The notes beneath the pieces are model-generated. The model saw only the letters and a program-made list of their open reading frames with translations, ran no database searches and had not been told where the DNA came from. DNA of 64,000 nucleotides from assembly GCF_019331695.1 (NCBI RefSeq), contig NZ_JAHBBI010000002.1, positions 1 to 64,000 on the forward strand. Reading direction: 5' to 3'. The stretch comes from Bifidobacterium pluvialisilvae. Its GTDB lineage: Bacteria > Actinomycetota > Actinomycetes > Actinomycetales > Bifidobacteriaceae. Positions 1 to 7,971 of the stretch are shown here, in pieces. Within the stretch, counting starts at the first letter, position 1. Every line of letters starts with the position of its first letter. The translations under genes and the position numbers were made by a program.

Positions 1-137
1 ACAAGCCAACCCGAAAAGTCAAGCACCCCGCCGGATTAACACCCAAAACGTTAATCACACCCCGACACGCAAGACCGGAGAACACCTCACCACGGATTTA
101 AGACCCACGTTTTGACCCTTAACCCGGTTTCGCATCG

Positions 138-166
138 TTGTACCCAGAAACGGGTGGTTATATATA
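138..166 (+). promoter_or_regulatory. Probable sigma70-type promoter
   Basis: A TTGTAC box at 138-143 and a TATATA box at 161-166 are separated by exactly 17 bases. The predicted start near 173 falls at the beginning of a run of hairpins that ends in a terminator-like stem, so this promoter would drive a short transcript and not directly the tatD gene. Seen by eye only. Confidence 0.5.
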
Positions 167-170
167 AATC

Positions 171-305
171 GTCAGCAAGCAGTGAGGCTGACAGTCCCAC
201 GGATGATGCGACGAACTCGCATCATCCGGTAAGCGGAATATAACTTAACCCTTCTTCTCTCTTCCTTTCTCTGATGACCCGGTGGCCAATCCCCACCGGG
301 TTTCT
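171..305 (+). ncRNA. Candidate structured small RNA or attenuated leader
   Basis: Three hairpins follow one another between a promoter and a terminator. Hairpin 1 pairs GTCAGC (171-176) with GCTGAC (187-192). Hairpin 2 is a perfect 10-bp stem, GGATGATGCG (201-210) with CGCATCATCC (218-227), and a 7-base loop. The last is ACCCGGTGG (277-285) with CCACCGGGT (293-301), followed by a T-rich stretch. Between hairpins 2 and 3 lies a pyrimidine-rich single-stranded segment. No open reading frame fits. It could be a free RNA of about 130 nt or a leader that controls tatD by attenuation. I do not recognise it as a named family. Confidence 0.4.
277..305 (+). terminator. Intrinsic terminator-like hairpin
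   Basis: A 9-bp GC-rich stem (277-285 with 293-301) with a 7-base loop is followed by TTCTCATTTTC. It sits about 100 bases before the tatD start and would end the short transcript that begins near 173. Confidence 0.5.
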
Positions 306-401
306 CATTTTCATGACTGGTACGTCACGCGGGACACGCCGCACTCGCACCCGCGTCCCTGCCGGCTTCCGCAATCGCCCCGCCGCGCCATACTGGTGCG
401 T

Positions 402-1352
402 ATGGCAAAGCATCACCGCAACCGCAGCTGGGCGCCCGCTCCGGAACCGCTCACCGAATGGACCATCGACAACCATACGCACGTCAAATCCGTCGTCCCG
501 TTCTCCAGGGCGATGAGCCACGAGGCCGCGGCCAAGGGCCAGCCGCCCGTGCCCGTCTACTCCGAGGCCGAACTGCTCGATATGGCCGCTGCGGTAGGCG
601 TCCGCCAGATCATCGACGTCGGCTGCGAGTACCCGAATCTCCGCGACGCCATCGATCTCGCCGAAGCGCACCCCAACCGGGTGCACGCCGCCATCGCCAT
701 CCACCCCAACGAATCCGTGCTCCACGGCCATCGCGGCGCCAAAGGCCCCGACGGCCTCGAACTCAAGTACCAGCCGTGGCACGACATCAGCTTCGACGAC
801 GCGCTCGCCGAGGTCCACCGTCTCGCCGTCGCCCATCCGGACATCGTCGTCGGCATCGGCGAGACCGGCCTTGACTTCTTCCGCACCGGCGACGCCGCCC
901 GCGACTATCAGCGCGAGGCGTTCCGCGCCCACATCGCGCTCGCCAAGGAACTCGACCTGCCCATGCAGATTCACGACCGCGACGCCCATGCCGACTGCAT
1001 CGACATCCTCCTCAGGGACGGCGCGCCCGACCGCACCGTGTTCCATTCGTTCTCCGGCGACGCGGCGATGGGTGAGATCGCCCGTGAGCAGGGCTGGTAT
1101 CTGAGCTTCTCCGGCACTGTGAGCTATAAGGGCAACGACGGCATCCGCGCCGCGCTTGCGCTCACCCCGCGTGACCATATCCTCGTGGAGACCGACGCGC
1201 CGTATCTCACCGCCATGCCGTATCGCGGCCGTACGAACGCGCCGTATATGATTCCCTACACGCTTGTGGCCATGGCCGACGTGCTCGACATCCCCGTCAA
1301 CGAGATGGCCGCCATCACCCGTGAGAACGCGCGCCGCGTCTACCGCATCTGA
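402..1352 (+). CDS. tatD: TatD family metal-dependent hydrolase
   Basis: Predicted metal-dependent DNase/phosphoesterase of the amidohydrolase superfamily, cytoplasmic, 316 residues, slightly longer than the usual 260. Metal-binding and active-site motifs of the family are visible in order: DNHTH near the N-terminus, GETGLDFF, QIHDRDA, FHSFSG and VETDAPYL. The frame is open further upstream to 282, but that extension is Pro/His/Arg-rich and crosses the terminator hairpin; the ATG at 402 is where similarity to the family begins. It lies between a candidate small RNA and the kup gene, with no operon partner visible. Family membership is secure; the in vivo substrate (DNA 3' ends, tRNA or other) cannot be read from sequence. 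Confidence 0.88.
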   Translation: MAKHHRNRSWAPAPEPLTEWTIDNHTHVKSVVPFSRAMSHEAAAKGQPPVPVYSEAELLDMAAAVGVRQIIDVGCEYPNLRDAIDLAEAHPNRVHAAIAIHPNESVLHGHRGAKGPDGLELKYQPWHDISFDDALAEVHRLAVAHPDIVVGIGETGLDFFRTGDAARDYQREAFRAHIALAKELDLPMQIHDRDAHADCIDILLRDGAPDRTVFHSFSGDAAMGEIAREQGWYLSFSGTVSYKGNDGIRAALALTPRDHILVETDAPYLTAMPYRGRTNAPYMIPYTLVAMADVLDIPVNEMAAITRENARRVYRI

Positions 1353-1736
1353 ACATACGGCATGTGCCGGTTGCGCGCGTCGTCGTCCTTGTCCTTCCGC
1401 AACCGGCTTGTATAACCGTCTTTCGGAATCGTCTTTTGCAGCCATCTTTTGTAACCGGCTTTCATAAGCGTGCCATCCGTCCGTGGTCGGCCATGAAGCG
1501 ACGGAACCGCGCCATCCGTCGTCATATTTCGGCTTGTTCCGGTTCGGAGGGCATTAGGAAAACGTTAGGAAAAAAACGAGCGTTTCCTAATGTTCACAAC
1601 GATTTAGGTTTTTTGCCGTTTTTTGTTGCCGTCTGGATTTACTAATTCCTTACGGCGGTGGTAGCGTAAATTGGCGTTGAAAAACGTAAGGATGATGTGA
1701 ATTCCTGATACTGACTGAAAGTGTTGGAGGTTCCAA
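1353..1736. other. Gene-free region upstream of kup with inverted repeat
   Basis: I see no convincing gene in these 384 bases. They contain an inverted repeat at 1552-1592 (arms CATTAGGAAAACG and CGTTTCCTAATG) overlapping a short direct repeat TTAGGAAAA-CG, and a CCTTACG/CGTAAGG pair closer to the kup start. These could be an operator or leader structure of kup. A c-di-AMP riboswitch would be plausible upstream of a potassium transporter, but I cannot recognise that motif here. Confidence 0.4.
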
Positions 1737-4460
1737 GTGACGGAGGAAGCCAAATCCTCCCCGGCCAAGACCGCCTCGCCCAAGACCGGAAAGTCCGGTG
1801 CGGCGAAGACGAGCAAGAAGGCGCACAGTAAGGCGCCGATGACTGCCGAGGACACCGGGTCGCTGCTCCCCAAGGGCATTGTCAAACCGCCGAAGATATC
1901 ACGGCACATCGTGACCGCCGAGGAGAGGGAGGAGGCCGCACGCGCCAAGCGTGAGGCCAGCAAGGCCGAGAAGAAGGCCGCGAAGACCCCGCATACGCCG
2001 ATCGGGCGTTGGTGGCGGGGCGTGCAGAACGGACCGAACCGCATCCAGCTGGGCATGTGCATCGTCGCATTGGGCGTCGTGTACGGCGACATCGGCACAT
2101 CGCCCCTGTACATGGCCCAATCATTCCTCGCCGGTCAGGGCGGCATCCAATACGCCGACCGCCAGTCCGTGCTCGGCATGCTGTCGCTGCTGTTCTGGTC
2201 CATCACGCTGATCACGACCGTCAAATACGTGTTCATCGCCATGCGCATCGACAACAAGGGCGAGGGCGGCATCTTCGCCCTGTTCTCCATGGTGCGGCGC
2301 TTCGGCAAATGGCTGGCCATCCCCGCCATGATCGGCGGCGCGGCGTTCCTCGCCGATTCCGTGCTCACACCGGCCGTCTCCATATCGTCCGCCGTCGAAG
2401 GCCTCAAGACCATTCCGCAGATCGAACCCGTATTCGATGGCAACGCGAACCTCACCCTGATGATCACCGTGGTCATCATCGTGGTGTTGTTCTGCATCCA
2501 GTCGCGCGGCACCGAACGCATCGGCAAGGTGTTCGGCATCGTCGTCATGATCTGGTTCTCGTTCCTCGCCGTCGTCGGCATCGTGAACATCGGCGCGGAC
2601 TGGAGCATCTTCGAGGCGCTCAACCCGTGGTTCGGCATCCGGTTCCTGCTGTTCGACCCGGCCAACAAGGCCGGCCTCGCCATCATGGGCACCGTGTTCC
2701 TCGCCACCACCGGCGCCGAGGCCCTCTACTCCGACATGGGCCACGTCGGCCGCGGCAACATCTACGCCACATGGCCATTCATCAAGGTCGCCCTCGTGTT
2801 CAACTACTTCGGCCAGGGCGCGTGGATGCTGCGCAACCAGTCGAACACCGAACTCTATGACGTCAAAAGCCTCAACCCGTTCTTCCAGATGATGACGCCG
2901 AGCATCCGCTCCATCGCCGTCGTGCTGTCGGTTGCTGCGGGCGTCATCGCCTCGCAGGCGCTCATCACCGGCGCGTTCACCATGATCTCCGAGGCCACGA
3001 GCCTCAACTGGATGCCGCATCTGCAGGTGCGCTACCCGGCGCGTACCCGCGGCCAGCTGTACATCCCCACGGTGAACCTCGTGCTGTGCGTGGCCACGCT
3101 CACCGTACTCGCCATCTTCCGTGATTCCGAACGCATCACCGCCGCATACGGCCTTGCGCTCACCATCACGATGATCACCACCACGATCCTGCTCGCCGCC
3201 TACATCTGGTGCGCGTGGAAGCGCCGCGTGTTCGCCATCGTGTTCGCCATCATCTTCCTCGCCATCCAGATCCTGTTCTTCCTGGCGTCCATGTCGAAGT
3301 TCCTGCACGGCGGCTGGTTCACCATGCTGCTCACCCTGCTCATCCTCGGCGTCATGTACACGTGGGACCAGGGCACGAAGGTCGAACGCTCGCAGCGCCG
3401 CCACATGTGGCCCAAGGAGTTCCTGCCCGCCCTCGACGCGCTGCACCGCGACTTCAAGATTCCGTACTACGCCGACAACCTCGTCTATCTGACGTCCGAC
3501 AACGAGCTGCGTCGTCTCGACACCGACATCTTCTACTCCATCTTCGCCAACCATCCGAAGCGCGCCCGCGCATGGTGGGCCGTGTCGGTGCAGGTGACCG
3601 ACGACCCGTTCACGCGCGAATACTCCGTGGAGAACTTCGGCACGAGCTTCCTGTTCCGCGTGCGCATCCGCCTCGGCTTCAAGGTCTCACAGAACGTGGC
3701 CACATACCTGCATCAGATCATGCACGACCTCATCAAGGACGGCACGCTTCCCCGTCAGACCTCGATGTACCCGAAGGTCGACGCCGACCCCGAGATCGGC
3801 ACGATCCAGTACGTGCTCGTCCACAAGGCGTTGATGCCGGAATCGAAGATCACATCGCGCGGCGCCACGTCGCTGCGCGTGAAGTACGCGATTCGTCACG
3901 TGGCCGGCAACCCGGTCAAATGGTTCGGCCTCACGGCGTACAACCCCGTCGTCGAGATTCAGCCGCTGTTCGTCTCCACGCACAAGGTGCCGGGACTCAA
4001 GCGTGTGGCGCTGCGCAAGCCGAAGCGGCCCGTCACGCTGCAGCAGATCCGCGCCGAACAGCGCGAGGAGATGGAGAACGCCCGCGCCGCCGCGCTCGCC
4101 GCCAAGGAAAGCGACGAATATCTGGAGAAGTCGGGCGAATCCACGACCGACCGCGATGCCGTCTCCGAGGCCGCGGTCCCGTCGAAGACCAGGACCAGGT
4201 CGTCCGCCACGGGCCGGTCCGCCGAGAAGGCCAAGTCTGCCGAGAAGACGACAACCGTCGAGAAGACCAAATCGACGGCCGCAAAGTCGACGACGGCAAA
4301 ATCGACGTCCGCCAAATCCAAGACGGCGGCGACGGCCGCGTCATCCGACAAGCCGAAGCCATCCGGCAAACCGACGACATCCGACAAACCGGCGCCGCCG
4401 TCCAAACCCAAGCCTAGGGCCGTGCGGCGCGCCCCGGCATCCATCGACGCCATCGAATGA
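1737..4460 (+). CDS. kup: KUP/HAK/KT family potassium uptake protein
   Basis: Proton-coupled potassium importer of the inner membrane. The family signature GVVYGDIGTSPLY starts near residue 108 and opens the first of about twelve hydrophobic segments; the core resembles Kup of other bacteria. The protein is 907 residues, far longer than the usual 620-680: it carries about 95 Lys/Ala-rich residues before the first helix and about 150 residues after the core made of Lys, Ala, Thr and Ser repeats (AKSTTAKSTS-like), both probably cytosolic and disordered. The GTG start at 1737 is chosen because GGAGG lies six bases upstream. The low-complexity basic tails are unusual for the family, though such tails are common on actinobacterial membrane proteins; their role is unknown. 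Confidence 0.92.
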   Translation: MTEEAKSSPAKTASPKTGKSGAAKTSKKAHSKAPMTAEDTGSLLPKGIVKPPKISRHIVTAEEREEAARAKREASKAEKKAAKTPHTPIGRWWRGVQNGPNRIQLGMCIVALGVVYGDIGTSPLYMAQSFLAGQGGIQYADRQSVLGMLSLLFWSITLITTVKYVFIAMRIDNKGEGGIFALFSMVRRFGKWLAIPAMIGGAAFLADSVLTPAVSISSAVEGLKTIPQIEPVFDGNANLTLMITVVIIVVLFCIQSRGTERIGKVFGIVVMIWFSFLAVVGIVNIGADWSIFEALNPWFGIRFLLFDPANKAGLAIMGTVFLATTGAEALYSDMGHVGRGNIYATWPFIKVALVFNYFGQGAWMLRNQSNTELYDVKSLNPFFQMMTPSIRSIAVVLSVAAGVIASQALITGAFTMISEATSLNWMPHLQVRYPARTRGQLYIPTVNLVLCVATLTVLAIFRDSERITAAYGLALTITMITTTILLAAYIWCAWKRRVFAIVFAIIFLAIQILFFLASMSKFLHGGWFTMLLTLLILGVMYTWDQGTKVERSQRRHMWPKEFLPALDALHRDFKIPYYADNLVYLTSDNELRRLDTDIFYSIFANHPKRARAWWAVSVQVTDDPFTREYSVENFGTSFLFRVRIRLGFKVSQNVATYLHQIMHDLIKDGTLPRQTSMYPKVDADPEIGTIQYVLVHKALMPESKITSRGATSLRVKYAIRHVAGNPVKWFGLTAYNPVVEIQPLFVSTHKVPGLKRVALRKPKRPVTLQQIRAEQREEMENARAAALAAKESDEYLEKSGESTTDRDAVSEAAVPSKTRTRSSATGRSAEKAKSAEKTTTVEKTKSTAAKSTTAKSTSAKSKTAATAASSDKPKPSGKPTTSDKPAPPSKPKPRAVRRAPASIDAIE

Positions 4461-4488
4461 GCGATATAGACAACGGCTATAACGGGCA

Positions 4489-4508
4489 TGGGCGATTTGC
4501 GTCGCCCA
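4489..4508 (+). terminator. Short hairpin after kup
   Basis: TGGGCGA (4489-4495) pairs with TCGCCCA (4502-4508). There is no T-tract, and the next gene starts only 20 bases downstream, so it may be a weak terminator or a structure that limits read-through into the amidotransferase gene. Confidence 0.25.
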
Positions 4509-4527
4509 GCCTGTATCGTAGGTGATT

Positions 4528-5382
4528 ATGTGCAGACTGTTGGGATATGCGACCTCGGGTGACAATCAGAGCCTCGACGACGTCTTGACGTCCTCGCAGC
4601 TCGAAACATTCCAGCAGATGGCGATCATCCATAACGACGGATGGGGCGCCGCGCTCGTCACCGACCCGCCCGAGCCGGCCGGCATCTACGACGGCGGCGC
4701 GCCCACGCCGTCATCCAACGTGAGCATCTACAAGTCCACGTCGTCGGCCTACGCCGACCCGGTGTTCCGTTCCATCGAATGCCAGGGAGCGCGCGGCGGC
4801 CTGTATCATCTTCGTCTGGCGTCGTCGAATCTGCCGCTCATCATGGAGAATCAGCAGCCGTTCTTCGCCGACGGCGTCTCGTTCATCCACAACGGCGACA
4901 TCAGCGACCTCAATCAGCGCAACATCGTGCGTGCGCCCAGCAAGCCGGTCTCGGAGCTCGATATGCTCCGCACGGGCGGCAAAAGCGATTCGGCCGTGTA
5001 TTTCGCGCTGGTGCTTTCGTACTATCACAAGGGTCTTGAACTGCATGACGCCGCGCGCGAGGCCATCGCCGACCTGCGTGGCCTGTGCCCGCGTTCCTCA
5101 TACAACTGCATGATCCAGACCGGCGACACGTACATCTGCGTGCACGCGGTCGGCAGCCTCAAGCCCGAGAAGGAGATCGAGGAGCTGTACGCCCGCTATG
5201 GCCAGGCCGAGCACGCCGCCGACTACCGTCGCATCCGCTACCGCGAGCTTGCCGGCGGGGGAGTGGTGGCCGCCAGCTCCGGCTTCGAGCAGCGCGAGCG
5301 CGACGGCTGGAAGACCCTGCCGAACAACCATATGATCATCGCCTCCAACCGCACCGGCGAATACCGCATCGAGGAGCTGTGA
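4528..5382 (+). CDS. Class II glutamine amidotransferase, EgtC-like
   Basis: An Ntn-hydrolase amidotransferase. The start is placed at the ATG at 4528 because the protein then begins Met-Cys-Arg-Leu-Leu-Gly-Tyr, and in this family Cys2 becomes the catalytic N-terminal nucleophile after methionine removal; an in-frame GTG two codons upstream would bury it. HNDGWG (near residue 37), the substrate-loop segment GLYHLRLAS and FIHNGDIS are all typical. 284 residues, normal length, stand-alone domain without a synthetase or synthase domain. EgtC removes the gamma-glutamyl group in mycobacterial ergothioneine synthesis, and the next gene is an EgtA-like ligase, so a gamma-glutamyl substrate is plausible. 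No EgtB or EgtD gene is visible nearby, so the pathway is unproven. Confidence 0.82.
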   Translation: MCRLLGYATSGDNQSLDDVLTSSQLETFQQMAIIHNDGWGAALVTDPPEPAGIYDGGAPTPSSNVSIYKSTSSAYADPVFRSIECQGARGGLYHLRLASSNLPLIMENQQPFFADGVSFIHNGDISDLNQRNIVRAPSKPVSELDMLRTGGKSDSAVYFALVLSYYHKGLELHDAAREAIADLRGLCPRSSYNCMIQTGDTYICVHAVGSLKPEKEIEELYARYGQAEHAADYRRIRYRELAGGGVVAASSGFEQRERDGWKTLPNNHMIIASNRTGEYRIEEL

Positions 5383-5461
5383 CCGCCGCTTACGCGTCCT
5401 ATCGATTATTCGTATAGGCGTGTTCACGCGTCGGTGGATGATTTGCAGTACGCTCTACAGC

Positions 5462-6724
5462 ATGACGATACGAGCCTTTGATTTCGCTCACCAGAGCACC
5501 ACCGCCAATCCCAAGCATGTGGCGAGCCTGGTCAAGTTCTTTGAATCCGGCGTCAAGACCCCGGACCACTACGGATTCGGCGTGGAGATCGAGCATCTGC
5601 CCATCCGCAAGGACACCGGCAAAGCCGTCACCTACGCCGAACCGCACGGCATCCGCAACGTGCTGCAGGCGCTGACGCAGTATTACGACCCCTCGCGCGA
5701 ATACTACGAGGACGGGCATCTGCTTGGTCTTGGCAAACCCGGCATCGCCGTCTCGCTCGAACCCGGCGGGCAGATCGAATGCTCCCTCGGCGTGCTCAAG
5801 CACGCCGACGACCTCGACGCCCTGTACACCGAATTCCGTCGCGACCTCGACCCCATCCTCGACAAGTTCGGCATCCGTCTCGTGAACTTCGGATACCAGC
5901 CGGATACGTCGTACAAGGAAATTGAAATCATCCCGAAGCATCGCTACTACGCGATGCAGAAGTATTTCGGCCGCATCGCGAGGTTCGGATTCTGCATGAT
6001 GCGCGCCTCCGCGTCCACGCAGGTGAGCATCGACTACTTCAGCGAGCGAGATGCCATCGACAAGCTCCGCATCGGCACCGCCATCGGGCCGATTCTCGCG
6101 TGGTTCTTCCGCAATACGCCGAACTTCGAGAAGGAGACCAACCCGTATCCGCTGCTGCGTCAGGAGATGTGGGATTGGATCGACCCGCAGCGCACGGGCC
6201 AGCTGTGGGGACTCTACGACGACAACTACGACTGGGAGCATTACGCCGTCGACGTGCTGACGACCCCGGTGTTCATCGCCGACCTTTCGCATACGCCCGA
6301 ATACACGGGCGACCGGCCGGTGTTCTCCGCGCCGTATGACGACGCCGCGACGATCTACCCCGACCGCGAGCTCAACCAGGCGGAGATCAACCACATCATC
6401 TCCACGCATTTCAACGACGTGCGTCTCAAGAACTTCGTGGAGCTGCGTTCGTGGGATTCGCTGCCGATCGCACGCGCCCAGCGGCTCACGGAGATCGTGT
6501 CGAACCTGTTCTACACGAGGAGCGAGTTCGAGGGACTGCTGTCGTATTTCGACGGGCTGACGAACCTCGACGTGCGTGAGGCCAAGGCGGACCTGCAGGC
6601 GCATGGCGCCGACGCGCATCCGTATGGGCAGAGCCTCGACTTCTGGCGTGAGTTCTTCCACGCCGAGGGCACGCTCGACAACGAGCCTGGCGACCCCCTG
6701 CGCCCCGACTTCTTCCAGGCGTAG
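5462..6724 (+). CDS. Glutamate-cysteine ligase family protein (GCS2, EgtA/GshA-like)
   Basis: ATP-dependent ligase of the GCS2 family, joining glutamate to an amine such as cysteine, cytoplasmic, 420 residues. The segment GFGVEIEHLP near residue 33, ISLEPGGQIE-like VSLEPGGQIECS, and the MMRASASTQVSIDY block are characteristic of the family. The ATG at 5462 has no obvious Shine-Dalgarno sequence and lies close to a TACGCT box, so the message may be leaderless; the frame opens at 5420 but those 14 residues look non-coding. It follows the class II amidotransferase by 79 bases in the same direction. Whether the product is gamma-glutamylcysteine or another gamma-glutamyl compound cannot be told. 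Confidence 0.85.
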   Translation: MTIRAFDFAHQSTTANPKHVASLVKFFESGVKTPDHYGFGVEIEHLPIRKDTGKAVTYAEPHGIRNVLQALTQYYDPSREYYEDGHLLGLGKPGIAVSLEPGGQIECSLGVLKHADDLDALYTEFRRDLDPILDKFGIRLVNFGYQPDTSYKEIEIIPKHRYYAMQKYFGRIARFGFCMMRASASTQVSIDYFSERDAIDKLRIGTAIGPILAWFFRNTPNFEKETNPYPLLRQEMWDWIDPQRTGQLWGLYDDNYDWEHYAVDVLTTPVFIADLSHTPEYTGDRPVFSAPYDDAATIYPDRELNQAEINHIISTHFNDVRLKNFVELRSWDSLPIARAQRLTEIVSNLFYTRSEFEGLLSYFDGLTNLDVREAKADLQAHGADAHPYGQSLDFWREFFHAEGTLDNEPGDPLRPDFFQA

Positions 6725-6811
6725 ATTCCAGGCGCAGACGACCGAACCGTGTGGCCGGCCCCTCGTGTGGCCGGCTCCTCTCACTTCCTCTTACGGTGGT
6801 CGGCCACGACG

Positions 6812-7741
6812 CTACTTGTGGAACACGCCGTCGCGGATGTTCGTATAGCCTTCCGGCTCGATCTGGAACGTGGAATGTTCCACGGAGACGGGGAAGTGAT
6901 CGCGCACGCACGTCTGCAACGCGGTGAGGATGCTTTCGTAATCGTGCACGGTATCGGCGTCGACCACCACGTGGGCGCTGAGTGTTGGTAGTCCCGTGGC
7001 CACCATGTTGGCGTGCAGGTCGTGCACGCCGACCACATGCGTCACGTTCTCCAGATGCTCACGCACCTCGGTGAGGTCCAGCCCCTCCGGCGTCTCCTCG
7101 AGCAGCACACGCATGCTGGAGTGCAGGAGCTTGCCGGCGCGGGGGATCATCAGCACTGCGATGATGAGGCCGGCCACGGAATCGAAGTTCGTCCAGCCGG
7201 TGGTCATCACCAAGACCGCGGAAATCACCACGGCCACGGAACCGAGCGCGTCGTTGGCCACCTCGAGGAACGCCGCCTTCATGTTCATGTTCGCCGAACG
7301 GTCGGCCATGAGGATGGCAAGCGAGCCGAGGTTCGCCGCGAGACCGAGGATGCCGAAGAACAGCAGCAGCTTCGGCTCCTGCATCGCCTCGCCGCCGGTG
7401 AACAGCCGCTTGCACGCTTCGAAGAGGGCGTAGAGGCCCACCATCATCAGCGCGATCGCGCCGCCGGCAGCGGTGATGATTTCCAACCGCGCCCAACCCC
7501 ACGTGCGCTCCGCATTGGGACGGCGCCGGATCAGCACCGCGGTGACGGCGGACGCGGTCAGCACCGAGATGTCGGTGAGCATATGTCCGGCGTCCACGAG
7601 CAGCGCCAGACTCCCCGTGAGCAGCGCGCCCACGACCTCGGCCACGAACACCGTGCCGGTCAACGCCAATGTGGCGAACAGACGCCGCGAATGCCGCGGA
7701 TCGTTCATGTCGCCTTGTGAATGAGTATGATTATCGGTCAT
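6812..7741 (-). CDS. Cation diffusion facilitator family metal exporter
   Basis: Divalent metal (zinc or cobalt class) proton antiporter of the CDF family, CzcD/ZitB-like, 309 residues. A His-containing N-terminus (DNHTHSQGD) is followed by about six membrane segments and a soluble C-terminal domain with the typical HDLHANMV stretch. The metal site of helix 2 reads HMLTD (H-x3-D); in helix 5 the equivalent is ANDALG, with Asn in place of the usual His, which may alter metal preference. The ATG at 7741 is preferred over the GTG at 7747 because GGAGG lies five bases before it. It is convergent with the ligase gene and stands alone. Confidence 0.88.
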   Translation of the reverse strand: MTDNHTHSQGDMNDPRHSRRLFATLALTGTVFVAEVVGALLTGSLALLVDAGHMLTDISVLTASAVTAVLIRRRPNAERTWGWARLEIITAAGGAIALMMVGLYALFEACKRLFTGGEAMQEPKLLLFFGILGLAANLGSLAILMADRSANMNMKAAFLEVANDALGSVAVVISAVLVMTTGWTNFDSVAGLIIAVLMIPRAGKLLHSSMRVLLEETPEGLDLTEVREHLENVTHVVGVHDLHANMVATGLPTLSAHVVVDADTVHDYESILTALQTCVRDHFPVSVEHSTFQIEPEGYTNIRDGVFHK

Positions 7742-7868
7742 ATCCACCTCCGTCTGTCATGCTGTGAATCGCTGTGACATAAGAGCCGGAGCATAATGGA
7801 CCGCCGAAAGACTCCGAGGACCGCGTCACGGCTACCCTCTGGGCAGTCCACCATAACGCATGGTATGG

Positions 7869-7907
7869 AAAGGGCGCAACCCCGTCCATGACGGCGGTCG
7901 CGCCCCT
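7869..7907 (-). terminator. Terminator-like hairpin after the ABC gene pair
   Basis: On the minus strand AAGGGGCGC (7907-7899) pairs with GCGCCCTT (7876-7869) across a GC-rich loop and is followed by TTCC. It lies about 65 bases beyond the stop of the ABC ATPase gene. Confidence 0.4.
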
Positions 7908-7971
7908 TGCTGTCGTTCGTTCGCCGACGAGTCCCCGCAACGGTAACGGTGTCCGCCGGCTTCCCGAAGGC

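Noticed and set aside
222-1445. 407-aa minus-strand frame opposite tatD
   Set aside because: Shadow of the GC-rich tatD gene; no family features, no ribosome site, Gly/Val/Arg-rich composition.
1353-1736. c-di-AMP riboswitch ahead of kup
   Set aside because: Would make sense biologically but the conserved core motifs could not be found.
2121-3554. 477-aa minus-strand frame opposite kup
   Set aside because: Antisense shadow, His/Glu/Asp-rich low complexity; kup on the other strand has clear motifs.
5399-6784. 461-aa minus-strand frame opposite the glutamate-cysteine ligase
   Set aside because: Antisense shadow of a conserved gene.
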